From NCBI GenBank assembly GCA_964628385.1, contig CAZVOD010000038.1, positions 1 through 41,554 on the forward strand: a stretch of 41,554 bases of DNA, written 5' to 3'. The DNA is from JANQPA01 sp964628385. GTDB lineage: Bacteria > Bacteroidota > Bacteroidia > Chitinophagales > Saprospiraceae. Positions 8,301 to 16,040 of the stretch are shown here, piece by piece (the first letter of the stretch is position 1; every line of letters begins with the position of its first letter). The notes beneath the pieces are model-generated. The model was not told the DNA's origin. It made no database searches and saw only the letters and a list, made by a program, of their open reading frames with translations. The translations under genes were made by a program, and so were the position numbers.

Positions 8301-8787
8301 CTATCACCTTTCTTTGCTGGATGATGACAGAGGCGTTTCGCTGGAGCGGATCAGTATAGATCAGGCTACTCAAAATCCTGACAATTGGCACAGCGCTGCC
8401 GAGTCAGTGGGTTTTGCTACTCCTACAGGGCCTAATAGTCAGAACTTTGAGCTACCTGAGCAGATTTCCGGCCTGGTAGCCATTGACAATCCCAGGTTTT
8501 CACCGGATGATGATGGTTTTGAAGATATTTTACTGATTCAGGTTGAGCCTGGCAGGCAGGGCTTTATCGCCAATATCAATATCTTTGATGCTCAGGGCAG
8601 ATTGGTTAGAGAATTGGTACAAAATACATTGGTTGGCAATTCCGCCCTGTTTAAGTGGGATGGTTTGACTAACGAGAATAGCAAAGCCAGGATTGGTCCT
8701 TATATTGTTTGGGTAGAGTTATTTGATGAAAATGGAAATGTCAACCGGGAAAAAATAACAGTAGTAGTTGCCGGCCAGTTGGATTGA
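5398..8787 (+). CDS. Secreted lamin-tail-domain / Ig-like modular surface protein
   Basis: A 1129-residue exported protein with a signal peptide MRTIVLLTFTLYTCLVNAQ; this start was chosen because it puts the signal at the N-terminus (an in-frame ATG at 5341 would add 19 residues). Domain order: a laminin-G/concanavalin-like beta domain (about 20-215), an SbsA-type Ig-like domain (about 221-320), lamin-tail domain 1 (325-480), Ig-like (489-588), lamin-tail 2 (589-750), Ig-like (754-852), lamin-tail 3 (853-1035), and a C-terminal beta domain beginning FSPDDDGFEDILLIQ (about 1036-1129). That last domain resembles FlgD-Ig/gliding-motility C-terminal domains and may be a T9SS sorting signal. The lamin-tail starts are exactly 264 codons apart. 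It heads the operon running to 12960. The role is likely cell-surface or matrix binding; the ligand is unknown. Confidence 0.9.
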   Translation: MRTIVLLTFTLYTCLVNAQLIDDFSDGDFTNNPSWMGDTDAFTVDEGLLKLNDASAQGNNLSFLSVLAATSAVDSTTWSFSVRLDFAPSSGNNARVYLSSNSSNLDGELNGYFLQIGGISGSMDSLEFFRQDGATTVKLAGGRAGAVGNDPVMVAVQVIRDTDGNWTFLTDYDSSGNPSEEFTASDLTYDSGQFFGFYCQYTATRSENFSFDDVFINPLFVDRAAPVLLSAAAQNDSTIVLEFDEAILEAGLPAAFFEITPDVGPLNTTVNTANSSQVILRTTTPLSSEIEYTVSVSGLADRNGNIAEEQSAVFTFLDIRQPLPSDLIITEILADPTPAVGLPEFEFFELYNASDKILQLDQLLVSSGTGFEAFPPFLLFPGAYVSVCDVDALPDFQALGMALGIKGFPTLTNGGDEIVIINIDQDTIFSINYDDAWYDTKEAASGGVSLEIIQLEGPIECPGNWIASRAASGGTPGQENTALNFMTEKDAPFLIGLRVENTNTIQITFNEVMDANTVSNPDNYQIAPTVRVTSVVPADDNTFRLQLSDAIAPGTIYTLTITDLVSDCLGNPLRDTTVRVGLSEPLAPGDLIITEILADPSPSAGLPDADFFEIYNRSDKIIQLANLQVGSGNTVGDLPEFLLFPQQYVAVCEAEALTEFTTYGPAIAPDRFPALSVAADDIRLEVDGITVFSVFYEDDWYDVDELSDGGYSLELIDLEGPTDCPGNWIASRSPNGGTPGQANTAAAVPQETVRPILLDLAVESSTEIRITFDEVMNDNTVLDVTSYSLDPSIEISSIIPGGNNNYLLLLESELQLRTAYNLIISSKVGDCIGNTLEENLSERIGLPEAIAPGDLLLNEVLFFPFVGSQDFVEFFNRSDKVINLKELALSNQLREEPDTVFIEKNIFAFPGDYVVLTEDTADLNFRYAVINPQMAFQVDDLPTFLSNEGNVTLLNGDEVIDAFDYLDDYHLSLLDDDRGVSLERISIDQATQNPDNWHSAAESVGFATPTGPNSQNFELPEQISGLVAIDNPRFSPDDDGFEDILLIQVEPGRQGFIANINIFDAQGRLVRELVQNTLVGNSALFKWDGLTNENSKARIGPYIVWVELFDENGNVNREKITVVVAGQLD

Positions 8788-8802
8788 TAGAATCACAAAA
8801 AG

Positions 8803-9171
8803 ATGCAAGCAGTAAAAAAGCGCTTAAAGAGTTTTATTTACGCCTGGAAGGGAGTTATCCTCCTATTCCAGTCACAGCCTAATGCACAGATCCATTTAGC
8901 CATAATGCTTACTGTTGTTGTAGCGGGATTTTTCTTCCAACTTCAGCCTTCAGAATGGATATACTTACTGCTTACTTTCTCAACGGTATTAGCAGCAGAA
9001 GGCTTCAATACCGCTCTGGAGTACCTCACAGACCTGGCCTCGCCGGATTATCACGAGCTGGCTGGCAAGGCTAAAGATGTGGCTGCCGGAGCGGTTCTGA
9101 TTACAGCTATTTTTGCAGCTTTGACAGGCCTGATTATCTTTGTACCAAAATTCTGGAACTTACTTCAATGA
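8803..9171 (+). CDS. Diacylglycerol kinase / undecaprenol kinase family protein (DgkA)
   Basis: A 122-residue integral membrane kinase of the DgkA family, which phosphorylates diacylglycerol or undecaprenol. The signature EGFNTALEYLTDLASPDYHE followed by LAGKAKDVAAGAVL carries the conserved Glu, Asn, Asp and Lys residues. Three hydrophobic segments are visible: about residues 28-48, 52-70 and 94-117. The length is usual. It lies 15 bp after the lamin-tail gene and its stop overlaps the next start (ATGA), so it is co-transcribed and probably translationally coupled with the acetyltransferase. Gram-positive-type members prefer undecaprenol; which substrate applies here cannot be told. Confidence 0.92.
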   Translation: MQAVKKRLKSFIYAWKGVILLFQSQPNAQIHLAIMLTVVVAGFFFQLQPSEWIYLLLTFSTVLAAEGFNTALEYLTDLASPDYHELAGKAKDVAAGAVLITAIFAALTGLIIFVPKFWNLLQ

Positions 9172-9626
9172 TAACAATTGCTTTTGAATGTCGATATTTT
9201 AGTGACTTACGCCTCGATCAACTCTACGATCTTATGGCCATCCGACAGGAGGTTTTTGTGGTAGAACAAAACTGCCCTTACCTGGATGCCGATGGCAAAG
9301 ACCGGGAGGCCTATCACCTTTTAGGCTACAGCTCAGATTATCGGCTAGTTGCTTACGCGCGTTTGATCCGGCCGGGCGTCTCTTATCCCAATTATGCTTC
9401 TATTGGCCGGGTAGTGACTCATGCTTCTATACGACGACAGGGGGGTGGCAGAGCACTTATGGAAGCAGCGATTGCCCAAACCAGGGTTCTGTTTCCCGGC
9501 GCTGCTATCAAAATTTCTGCTCAGGTATATTTAACTCATTTTTACCGATCGCTGGGTTTCAAAACGGTTGGTCGGCAATACCTGGAAGATGATATTCCAC
9601 ACATTGGTATGTTACTGAATGTTTAA
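9168..9626 (+). CDS. ElaA-type GNAT N-acetyltransferase
   Basis: A 152-residue GNAT acetyltransferase of the ElaA subgroup. The N-terminal segment LYDLMAIRQEVFVVEQNCPY and the following LDADGKDREAYHLLGY are diagnostic for ElaA. The acetyl-CoA-binding motif A is IGRVVTHASIRRQGGGRALM (about residues 84-103). The C-terminal YRSLGFKTVG has the usual GNAT ending. It overlaps the DgkA-family gene by four bases and is followed nine bases later by the next gene. The substrate of ElaA proteins is not known. Confidence 0.92.
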   Translation: MITIAFECRYFSDLRLDQLYDLMAIRQEVFVVEQNCPYLDADGKDREAYHLLGYSSDYRLVAYARLIRPGVSYPNYASIGRVVTHASIRRQGGGRALMEAAIAQTRVLFPGAAIKISAQVYLTHFYRSLGFKTVGRQYLEDDIPHIGMLLNV

Positions 9627-9635
9627 ATAGCTAAA

Positions 9636-10610
9636 ATGTCTATTCAATACCTCAAACATGCAGATATTAACCTGGACAAGTGGGATACGACAATTGAATC
9701 GGCAGCCAACGGCTTACCATATGCTTATTCTTGGTATTTGACAGCCATCGCTGACCAAAACTGGGATGCTCTGGTTCAGGGAGATTACGAGGCCGTGATG
9801 CCGCTGCCATGGAATACCAAAATTCTTGGTATTCCTCAGTTATATCAGCCTGTACTTGGCCAGCAGCTTGGGGTTTTTGGCCAGGACACTGACGAATCGT
9901 TGGTTCATTCCTTTTTACAAAAAATCCCCTTACATTTCAGATATATGCTCCTCAACCTGAATGAATCCAATGCAGTCAATAAAGAAACGCTGACAGGCTT
10001 ATCGGTCAGGATGCGTCGCAATTTGCTTTTGGATCTTTCTCTTTCCGCTGGGCAGCTTGAGGCTAATTATTCAAAAAGTTTGCGCAAGAGAGTACGCAAA
10101 GCCAGAAAAAACCTCGTTGTTCATTCCTCAGAAGATATCAATAAGCTGGTGGATTTTTACAGGACATCCCTGGAGCCGGTTGTTAAGCTGGGCGGAAAGA
10201 ACTACACGCGGATAAAACGACTTACAGCGCTAATACTACAACAGGATAAAGGAAGGATTTACGAAGTCTGTGATGACCAGAAGAATTTACTTGCAATCGG
10301 CTTATTTTTATTTTCTCATCAGCGAATTATCAATGTTTTTGGTGCTTCTAACGAGCGTGGAAAGCAGCACTACGCCATGCATTGCCTGATAGATGCGCTT
10401 ATTCAAGAGCAGGCACAAAGCCAGCAAGTCTTTGATTTTGAAGGCTCTGATATCGATCGCATCGCTACTTTTTTCAAAAGCTTCGGCAGTCGTGAAGTTT
10501 ATTATCCACAAATAGGTCAAAATCGATTACCGATATGGGCAGATTGGATTAAGCACAGGCGGTGGAATTTTTTTTTGGTAAATAAAAAATATATTTGTTC
10601 AAATCGTTGA
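9636..10610 (+). CDS. FemAB/GNAT-like acyltransferase-fold protein
   Basis: A 324-residue soluble protein resembling Bacteroidota FemAB-like proteins (tandem GNAT-fold, acetyltransferase_6 type). N-terminal half: a GNAT-like domain opening MSIQYLKHADINLDKW, with ANGLPYAYSWYLTAIADQNW. C-terminal half: NYSKSLRKRVRKARKN, typical of the Lys/Arg-rich helix in such proteins, then VVKLGGKNYTRIKRL and FDFEGSDIDRIATFFKSFG, the FemAB-like terminal motif. FemAB relatives transfer aminoacyl groups to peptidoglycan or peptides, but the target here is unknown. Membership of an operon with lipid-modifying genes suggests an envelope role; that is inference. Confidence 0.8.
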   Translation: MSIQYLKHADINLDKWDTTIESAANGLPYAYSWYLTAIADQNWDALVQGDYEAVMPLPWNTKILGIPQLYQPVLGQQLGVFGQDTDESLVHSFLQKIPLHFRYMLLNLNESNAVNKETLTGLSVRMRRNLLLDLSLSAGQLEANYSKSLRKRVRKARKNLVVHSSEDINKLVDFYRTSLEPVVKLGGKNYTRIKRLTALILQQDKGRIYEVCDDQKNLLAIGLFLFSHQRIINVFGASNERGKQHYAMHCLIDALIQEQAQSQQVFDFEGSDIDRIATFFKSFGSREVYYPQIGQNRLPIWADWIKHRRWNFFLVNKKYICSNR

Positions 10611-10613
10611 ATT

Positions 10614-11456
10614 ATGACAAACCGTCCAAGCAAGGTAAAAGCATACGAAGGCCATAAGTTTACTTATTCCAGCCCCCATGATTCATTGCTAAAAAAATGG
10701 GTGATCACTACTGTTGAGACCCTTACGGGCCGGAATTACCTTCAAAATATTTATGATCAGCTTCATGAGGAAGACCCTAATCCGTATGACGTTTGGGGTA
10801 ATGCCTTGAATAAACTCAATATCAAGGTTGATTATGATGAGCGCCAGCTGGAGAAAATCCCACGGGAAGGGCCAGTCATTTTTGTTGCCAACCACCCGTT
10901 TGGCGTGGTGGATGGTGCGGTTTTTTGTCATATCGTCACCCGGGTCAGAAAAGATTATTTCATTTTAGTCAACGAAGTACTGTCAAGAGAACCCATCATG
11001 AAAGGGCATCTGCTGCCGGTAGACTTCAGAAATAACGATGAAGCCCTGGCCACTAATTTGCGGACCAAGGAGCTGACTACTGAACGTTTGAACAACGGGG
11101 AAGTACTCATCATTTTCCCGGCCGGGGCTGTCGCGACATCAATGAAATTCTTCGGCAAAGTGGAGGAATTTCCGTGGCGAAAATTCATTACTACCAGAAT
11201 TCACGAAACACAGTGTACCGTAGTACCCTTTTATTTCCATGGTGCCAATAGCCGGCTTTTTCAATTTGTCAGTAAAATCAGTATGAATTTACGTTTGGGC
11301 TTATTGCTGCACGAAATAATGAACAAAAGAGGTAAAACGGTAGAGGTAAAAATTGGAGACCCTATCTTTTATTCTGAAATGGCTCCCTACGAAGATCGGC
11401 AGGAGCTTATTGATTTTTTGAGGGAAAAGACGATGGCACTTGGCCAGAAAGGATAA
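10614..11456 (+). CDS. PlsC-type 1-acyl-glycerol-3-phosphate acyltransferase
   Basis: A 280-residue lysophospholipid acyltransferase-like protein. The catalytic NHX4D box is present as ANHPFGVVDGAVF (about residues 92-104), followed by the second and third family blocks around RNNDEALATN and IIFPAGAVATSMKFFGK, where FPAG corresponds to the glycerol-phosphate-binding EGTR-like block. No clear N-terminal membrane helix is seen, so it is probably a peripheral membrane protein. It is packed between the FemAB-like gene (3 bp) and the S10 peptidase (4 bp). It could also acylate ornithine or glycine lipids rather than lysophosphatidate; this subfamily (hemolysin/OlsA-like) is common in Bacteroidota. 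Confidence 0.88.
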   Translation: MTNRPSKVKAYEGHKFTYSSPHDSLLKKWVITTVETLTGRNYLQNIYDQLHEEDPNPYDVWGNALNKLNIKVDYDERQLEKIPREGPVIFVANHPFGVVDGAVFCHIVTRVRKDYFILVNEVLSREPIMKGHLLPVDFRNNDEALATNLRTKELTTERLNNGEVLIIFPAGAVATSMKFFGKVEEFPWRKFITTRIHETQCTVVPFYFHGANSRLFQFVSKISMNLRLGLLLHEIMNKRGKTVEVKIGDPIFYSEMAPYEDRQELIDFLREKTMALGQKG

Positions 11457-11460
11457 TTGA

Positions 11461-12960
11461 ATGAAAAAAACTATAGAGATGAAAAAACACTTACTTATTA
11501 TCATCCTCACTATTGTGATGATACCACCTTTCTACGCGCAGCAACTAAGCCTGCCGATGGATTCTGTTGTCAAAACCAACCACGAAGTAACGATAAGAGG
11601 TAAAAAAGTACCTTACCAGGCCCAAACGGGCACTCAGCCGGTATGGAATGATGAAGGTAAAGTTATTGCCGGCGTCTTCTACACTTATTACGAGCGTACT
11701 GATATCACGGATAAGACGAAGCGTCCCTTGATTATATCTTTCAATGGTGGTCCGGGCTCTGCATCGGTATGGATGCATATTGCCTACACTGGTCCAAAGG
11801 TATTAAAGATTGATGAAGAGGGGTTTCCTATTCAGCCGTATGGTATTAAAGACAACCCACATTCTATTTTGGATGTCGCTGATATTGTATTTGTAGACCC
11901 TGTAAATACAGGCTATTCTCGTATGGCCAGCCCTGATGAAGATAAGAAGCAATTCTTTGGTGTCAATGCCGATATTGAGTATTTGGCCGAATGGATCAAT
12001 ACGTTTGTTACCCGTCAGAACCGCTGGCTGTCTCCCAAATTTTTGATTGGAGAAAGTTACGGCACTACTCGCGTTTCCGGCTTGGCACTTGAGTTACAAA
12101 ACAACCAGTGGATGTATCTCAATGGAGTGATCTTGGTATCTCCAACTGACCTGGGCATCGAAAGAGATGGGCCAGTGGGAGCGGCCAACAGATTGCCCTA
12201 TTTTGCGGCAACGGCCTGGTACCATGAGATGCTTCCTGACGAATTACAACAAAAAGACCTCGATGAAGTCCTTACCGAAGCAGAAGATTTTACGATCAAC
12301 GAATTACTTCCAGCTATGGCGAAGGGTGGTTTTTTGAGTAAAGAAAAAAGGCAGCAGATGGCCGAAAAAATGGCCTACTATTCCGGCTTATCGGAGCATT
12401 CTATTTTGCAGCATAACCTCGATGTCTCTACCAGCTATTTCTGGAAAGACCTGCTGCGGGAGCGGGAAGGATATACGGTGGGGCGTTTAGACTCTCGGTA
12501 TAAAGGACTAGATAGAATGATGGGCGGTACCCGACCCGATTTTAATTCAGAGCTGACTTCCTGGTTGCATGCTTTTACCCCCGCCATGAATTACTATTTC
12601 AAAAATCAGTTAGGTTACCATACCGACTTATCTTATAATATGTTTGGTCCGGTTCGGCCATGGGACAGGTCAAATGATAATACCGGAGAAAATCTTCGAC
12701 AGGCTATGGCACAAAATCCTTACCTCAACGTGATGATACAATCCGGCTACTACGACGGAGCCACTACTTATTTTAATGCCAAATATACGATGTGGCACCT
12801 GGACCCCAGCGGTAGGCTAAAAGACCGATTGCGCTTTGAAGGATACCGCAGTGGTCATATGATGTATCTACGCGCTGATGACCTGAAGCTAGCCAACGAA
12901 CACTTGATGGAATTTATAGAAAACGCTATTCCCGAAGAGGGGCAGCCTGCTAAATATTAA
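11461..12960 (+). CDS. Secreted S10-family serine carboxypeptidase
   Basis: A 499-residue exported peptidase of the carboxypeptidase Y family (S10), which trims C-terminal residues. A signal peptide ends in PPFYAQ; a second in-frame ATG at 11479 gives a tidier signal and may be the real start. The catalytic triad is visible: Ser199 in GESYGTTR, Asp432 in YYDGATTYF and His466 in YRSGHMMYLR. The oxyanion-hole motif FNGGPGSASVW is near residues 95-105. The length fits bacterial S10 enzymes. It is the last gene of the six-gene operon and is followed at once by a strong terminator. It probably acts in the periplasm or outside the cell in peptide scavenging. Confidence 0.94.
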   Translation: MKKTIEMKKHLLIIILTIVMIPPFYAQQLSLPMDSVVKTNHEVTIRGKKVPYQAQTGTQPVWNDEGKVIAGVFYTYYERTDITDKTKRPLIISFNGGPGSASVWMHIAYTGPKVLKIDEEGFPIQPYGIKDNPHSILDVADIVFVDPVNTGYSRMASPDEDKKQFFGVNADIEYLAEWINTFVTRQNRWLSPKFLIGESYGTTRVSGLALELQNNQWMYLNGVILVSPTDLGIERDGPVGAANRLPYFAATAWYHEMLPDELQQKDLDEVLTEAEDFTINELLPAMAKGGFLSKEKRQQMAEKMAYYSGLSEHSILQHNLDVSTSYFWKDLLREREGYTVGRLDSRYKGLDRMMGGTRPDFNSELTSWLHAFTPAMNYYFKNQLGYHTDLSYNMFGPVRPWDRSNDNTGENLRQAMAQNPYLNVMIQSGYYDGATTYFNAKYTMWHLDPSGRLKDRLRFEGYRSGHMMYLRADDLKLANEHLMEFIENAIPEEGQPAKY

Positions 12961-13020
12961 ACTTGTCTTGCAGGTATGAAAAAAGTAGAGAGATGAAAGT
13001 ATCTCTCTACTTTTTTACCT
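12960..13020. terminator. Bidirectional intrinsic terminator built on repeat copy C
   Basis: GTAGAGAGAT (12985-12994) pairs with ATCTCTCTAC (13001-13010). The stem is extended by six A (12979-12984) against six T (13011-13016) and by CAGGT/ACCTG beyond a three-base bulge. The A-run and T-run allow termination on both strands, serving the S10 gene (ends 12960) and the convergent phosphohexomutase (ends 13057). The left part AACTTGTCTTGCAGGTAT matches the left end of the dispersed repeat family (copy C, short form). Confidence 0.85.
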
Positions 13021-13056
13021 GAAAAGCGCCTGAATACAGGCACTAGCAATTGGATT

Positions 13057-14451
13057 TTAAAGAATAGTTACCTGTACAGCATCCAGAACTTTTCTCACCT
13101 CTCCGGCATTAGGTGCCTGCGCATATACCCTTAAAACAGGCTCCGTTCCGGAAGGACGTATCAAGACCCATTTATCATCACCAATAAAAAATTTAAAGCC
13201 GTCTACTGATTCAGTTCGGTCAACGCTGTAGTCTCCAAAAGCCTTGAACGGATCATTTTTGGCTCGTTCTACAATAGACAACTTCTTTTCGTTAGTCAGG
13301 TGTAAATCGTCTCTATCAAAGGAGAAACTGCCCACCAATTCATAAACTTCGTGGATCAATTCTTTTACAGACTTTCCAGTTTTGGCCATAAATTCAAGAA
13401 TCATGAGGCCGATCCATATACCGTCGCGCTCGGGTATGTGTCCTTTTACAGCTAGGCCACCAGACTCTTCCCCCCCCACAACAACATCTTCATTTCCCAT
13501 AATCTCAGCGATATACTTAAAGCCGATTTTTGTAATTTCATAATCCAGGCTAAAGTGCTCAGCCAGCTTTTTTAGCTTATCAGTAACAGAAAAAGTAAAA
13601 ACAACTTTTCCCGTTTCGTTTTTGTGTTTTACCATGTAGTAAAGTAGCAACAAAAGAATGTGGTGAGAATCAACAAATTTACCATCCTCATCGTACAGGC
13701 CGATACGGTCAGCATCACCATCGTTAGCTATTCCGAGCTTCAGTTCTGGTGTATTGGCCATCAGTTCAGAAAGCTCCCTGAGATTTCGGTGTATAGGTTC
13801 TGGTGCTTGCCCGTAGAAGGAAGGGTTATTTTCGCAATGCAACAGTGTGGCATCAGGAAACAGTATTTTCATAGCCTCCTGACCGGCACCGTACATTGCA
13901 TCGTAGGCAAAAGAAATGTTTGCGGAGCGTATAGCATCGAGGTCAAAACTATTGGTTATATGATCTAGGTACATCTGCTGAATATCTACATACTCCAGGA
14001 GGCCTTCTTTTTCCAGTTGTTCCAGTGATTTGGCTTGTACAGTACTTGAGGGGGGAAGCAATTCTTCTACAGCGACCACCTGCTTGGGAGTCATCGGGCC
14101 ACCGAGTTTGGATTTAAGTTTGTAGCCATTATAAGATGGAGGGTTATGGCTTGCAGTAATCACTACGCCGGCATCAGAATTGGTTTTTACCACTCCAAAA
14201 GATACCATCGGAGTGGAAACAAAATCTTTAGCCAGTAACACCTTGATATTCATACTACCGATAATCGCAGCAGCTGTATCTGCAAAAAGCTTTCCGCCGA
14301 ATCGGGTATCGTGCCCGATAACCACCTGCTTTTCACCTCTATCGATCAGATACTTTGCAGTGGCTTCTGCTACTCGCTCAACGTTATCAACGGTGTAGTC
14401 AGCTGCGATGATGGCTCGCCATCCATCTGTTCCAAATTTAATTTGAGTCAT
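13057..14451 (-). CDS. Phosphomannomutase / phosphoglucomutase family enzyme
   Basis: A 464-residue alpha-D-phosphohexomutase that moves phosphate between C1 and C6 of glucose or mannose phosphates, feeding cell-wall and exopolysaccharide sugar nucleotides. All four active-site blocks are present: the phosphoserine loop TASHNPPSYNGYK (S101), the magnesium loop NDGDADRIG, the sugar-binding GGEESGG, and the phosphate-binding RPSGTEPVLRVYAQ near the C-terminus. The N-terminal FGTDGWR is also typical. No signal is present, so it is cytoplasmic. It is divergent from pcm, with a 149 bp promoter region between. Sequence alone does not separate phosphogluco-, phosphomanno- and phosphoglucosamine activity, though the shape is closer to PgcA-type mutases than to GlmM. 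Confidence 0.93.
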   Translation of the reverse strand: MTQIKFGTDGWRAIIAADYTVDNVERVAEATAKYLIDRGEKQVVIGHDTRFGGKLFADTAAAIIGSMNIKVLLAKDFVSTPMVSFGVVKTNSDAGVVITASHNPPSYNGYKLKSKLGGPMTPKQVVAVEELLPPSSTVQAKSLEQLEKEGLLEYVDIQQMYLDHITNSFDLDAIRSANISFAYDAMYGAGQEAMKILFPDATLLHCENNPSFYGQAPEPIHRNLRELSELMANTPELKLGIANDGDADRIGLYDEDGKFVDSHHILLLLLYYMVKHKNETGKVVFTFSVTDKLKKLAEHFSLDYEITKIGFKYIAEIMGNEDVVVGGEESGGLAVKGHIPERDGIWIGLMILEFMAKTGKSVKELIHEVYELVGSFSFDRDDLHLTNEKKLSIVERAKNDPFKAFGDYSVDRTESVDGFKFFIGDDKWVLIRPSGTEPVLRVYAQAPNAGEVRKVLDAVQVTIL

Positions 14452-14518
14452 ATATAATAATTTAAGGGTAAGAAATTTTTCAAAATACTTTTCATTTATG
14501 ATTGATCACAAAAATGCA

Positions 14519-14548
14519 TTGAATGCCGGTTAAATTGTCATGTATTTG
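14519..14548 (+). promoter_or_regulatory. Candidate promoter of pcm
   Basis: TTG at 14519-14521 and TGTATTTG at 14541-14548 are 19 bases apart, matching the Bacteroidota housekeeping layout (TTG at -33, TAnnTTTG at -7) with one mismatch. It would give a leader of about 45 bases before the pcm start at 14601. Confidence 0.4.
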
Positions 14549-14600
14549 GAAAGGTAAGCACAATAAACGAAATTACCTGAAATTAAGAAATTCAGAATAG

Positions 14601-15269
14601 TTGAAGAAATCATTAAATGTGAAAGATACATATCGGCATAAAGGATTGAGAAAAAACCTGGTAGACGAAATTTCTTCCAAAGGTATTACAGATGAACGCC
14701 TACTGTCCGTCATGTTAGCTTTACCCCGACATTTTTTTTTGGATAAAGCTTTTGAAGAATGGGCTTATACAGACAAGGCATTTCCCATCGGCAATGATCA
14801 GACTATTTCTCAGCCTTATACGGTGGCTTTTCAGACAGAGCTGCTGGAAGTAAAAGCCAAAGAAAAGGTACTGGAAATAGGTACGGGTTCTGGCTATCAA
14901 GCCGCCATCCTGGCGATGCTTGGTGCCAGGGTATTTACGGTAGAACGCCAGGAATTGTTATACCTTCGAGCCAAAGAATTGCTGGAAACACTACAACCGG
15001 GTAATATTCGATTTTTTTTTCGGGATGGCTTTAAGGGCTTACCAGAGTTTGCACCTTTTGACAAGATCATAGTTACGGCTGGGGCTGCTGATGTTCCCGA
15101 CAACTTGATCACTCAACTGAAAGTAGGGGGAATAATGGTTATTCCGGTGGGAAAAGAAGGCCAGCAAATGTTGAAGATAAGAAAGATAGACGAAGAAAAT
15201 ATAGAGGTAGAAGACAAAGGGGCTTTCCGGTTTGTACCCTTTGTGAAGGGCGTCAATAAAGAGCAATAG
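14601..15269 (+). CDS. pcm: Protein-L-isoaspartate O-methyltransferase
   Basis: A 222-residue repair enzyme that methylates isoaspartyl residues in damaged proteins using S-adenosylmethionine. Evident motifs are RHFFLDKAFEEWAY and GNDQTISQPYTVAFQTELL, the SAM-binding LEIGTGSGYQAAILAMLG (about residues 93-110), and post-motif II DKIIVTAGA. The start is a TTG codon: no in-frame ATG is available before the conserved region KGLRKNLVDEISSKGI, so translation probably begins at TTG 14601. The length is normal. Its stop codon overlaps the first base of dispersed repeat copy D, which separates it from the convergent lipoprotein gene. Confidence 0.94.
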   Translation: MKKSLNVKDTYRHKGLRKNLVDEISSKGITDERLLSVMLALPRHFFLDKAFEEWAYTDKAFPIGNDQTISQPYTVAFQTELLEVKAKEKVLEIGTGSGYQAAILAMLGARVFTVERQELLYLRAKELLETLQPGNIRFFFRDGFKGLPEFAPFDKIIVTAGAADVPDNLITQLKVGGIMVIPVGKEGQQMLKIRKIDEENIEVEDKGAFRFVPFVKGVNKEQ

Positions 15270-15329
15270 CCTTGTTTCGCAGGTATCAAAAAAGTTTCTT
15301 CTTTTGTTCTATCCCCCGGCGAACAAGGC
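15269..15329. repeat. Dispersed palindromic repeat, copy D (short form)
   Basis: GCCTTGTTTCGCAGGTATCA at the left and CGGCGAACAAGGC at the right pair over GCCTTGTT/AACAAGGC with further pairing inside. It fills the gap between the convergent pcm and lipoprotein genes, so it probably also works as a terminator, though there is no long T-run. Confidence 0.75.
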
Positions 15330-15335
15330 CTGTAG

Positions 15336-15884
15336 TTATCTGCCAATTTTACGGCCATTAGCTTTTCTGGATTCTGTATCATTCTTGCTGGCTCGTTTCA
15401 AATCAACCAGTAAGCTGGCAAAAGCATCCGTAAATTCAATAGTATACTCTTTACCATCGTATTTGACAATGCCCGTCTCTCTACTCCATGTGTTGGCCAA
15501 GATAGTAAAGCGATTATTAGCCCTAGGGTTAGGCCCAAAAACCAGATACCGCTCCTCTCCTTCTGATTCAAAGCTTATAGCAAATGCATTGTCTTCAGGA
15601 CTAAACAGGTAAACCCCCGGCGTCCCTTTCTGTATTTTGATCTCTTCGTATTCCTTTTCATTAACAATCTCTATTTCACCGGATTGAATCTTGGTAGTAT
15701 CTTTTCCGATCGCTCTTTTCAACACCACATCTTCTGACAAGTAGAATTGAATTTGGCGAAGCTCATCTTCAGTCCATTCATTTTGCTCATATAGTTCTTG
15801 TGTGAACGGCGTCAATGTAGTACTACAAGAAGATAGTGAGATTGCGATTACGGCAAATAGTGCCAGTTGACTTAAGCTTTTCAT
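15336..15884 (-). CDS. Small outer-membrane or periplasmic lipoprotein, function unknown
   Basis: A 182-residue protein with a lipoprotein signal, hydrophobic ALFAVIAISLSSC with the lipobox cysteine at C20. The mature part begins STTLTPFTQELYEQNEWTED and continues with short beta-rich segments (GTPGVYLFSPEDNAFAISFE, EERYLVFGPNP), ending in a basic tail. No family is recognised with certainty. It is convergent with pcm and has its own upstream region of 285 bp. No pathway can be proposed from the context. Confidence 0.82.
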   Translation of the reverse strand: MKSLSQLALFAVIAISLSSCSTTLTPFTQELYEQNEWTEDELRQIQFYLSEDVVLKRAIGKDTTKIQSGEIEIVNEKEYEEIKIQKGTPGVYLFSPEDNAFAISFESEGEERYLVFGPNPRANNRFTILANTWSRETGIVKYDGKEYTIEFTDAFASLLVDLKRASKNDTESRKANGRKIGR

Positions 15885-16040
15885 TGTTATTGCTGAAAGT
15901 TGTTTATTGAAATAATTGATGGTGGATAACCACCGGTCCTTTGCTTTTGCACATTTGTATTACCTCTCCTGTTTTTAACCGTTGAGCCTGTAGCTTGAGG
16001 CTTCTGCTATTCTGTAGATTTACTAATTGGTTAGTGATCA

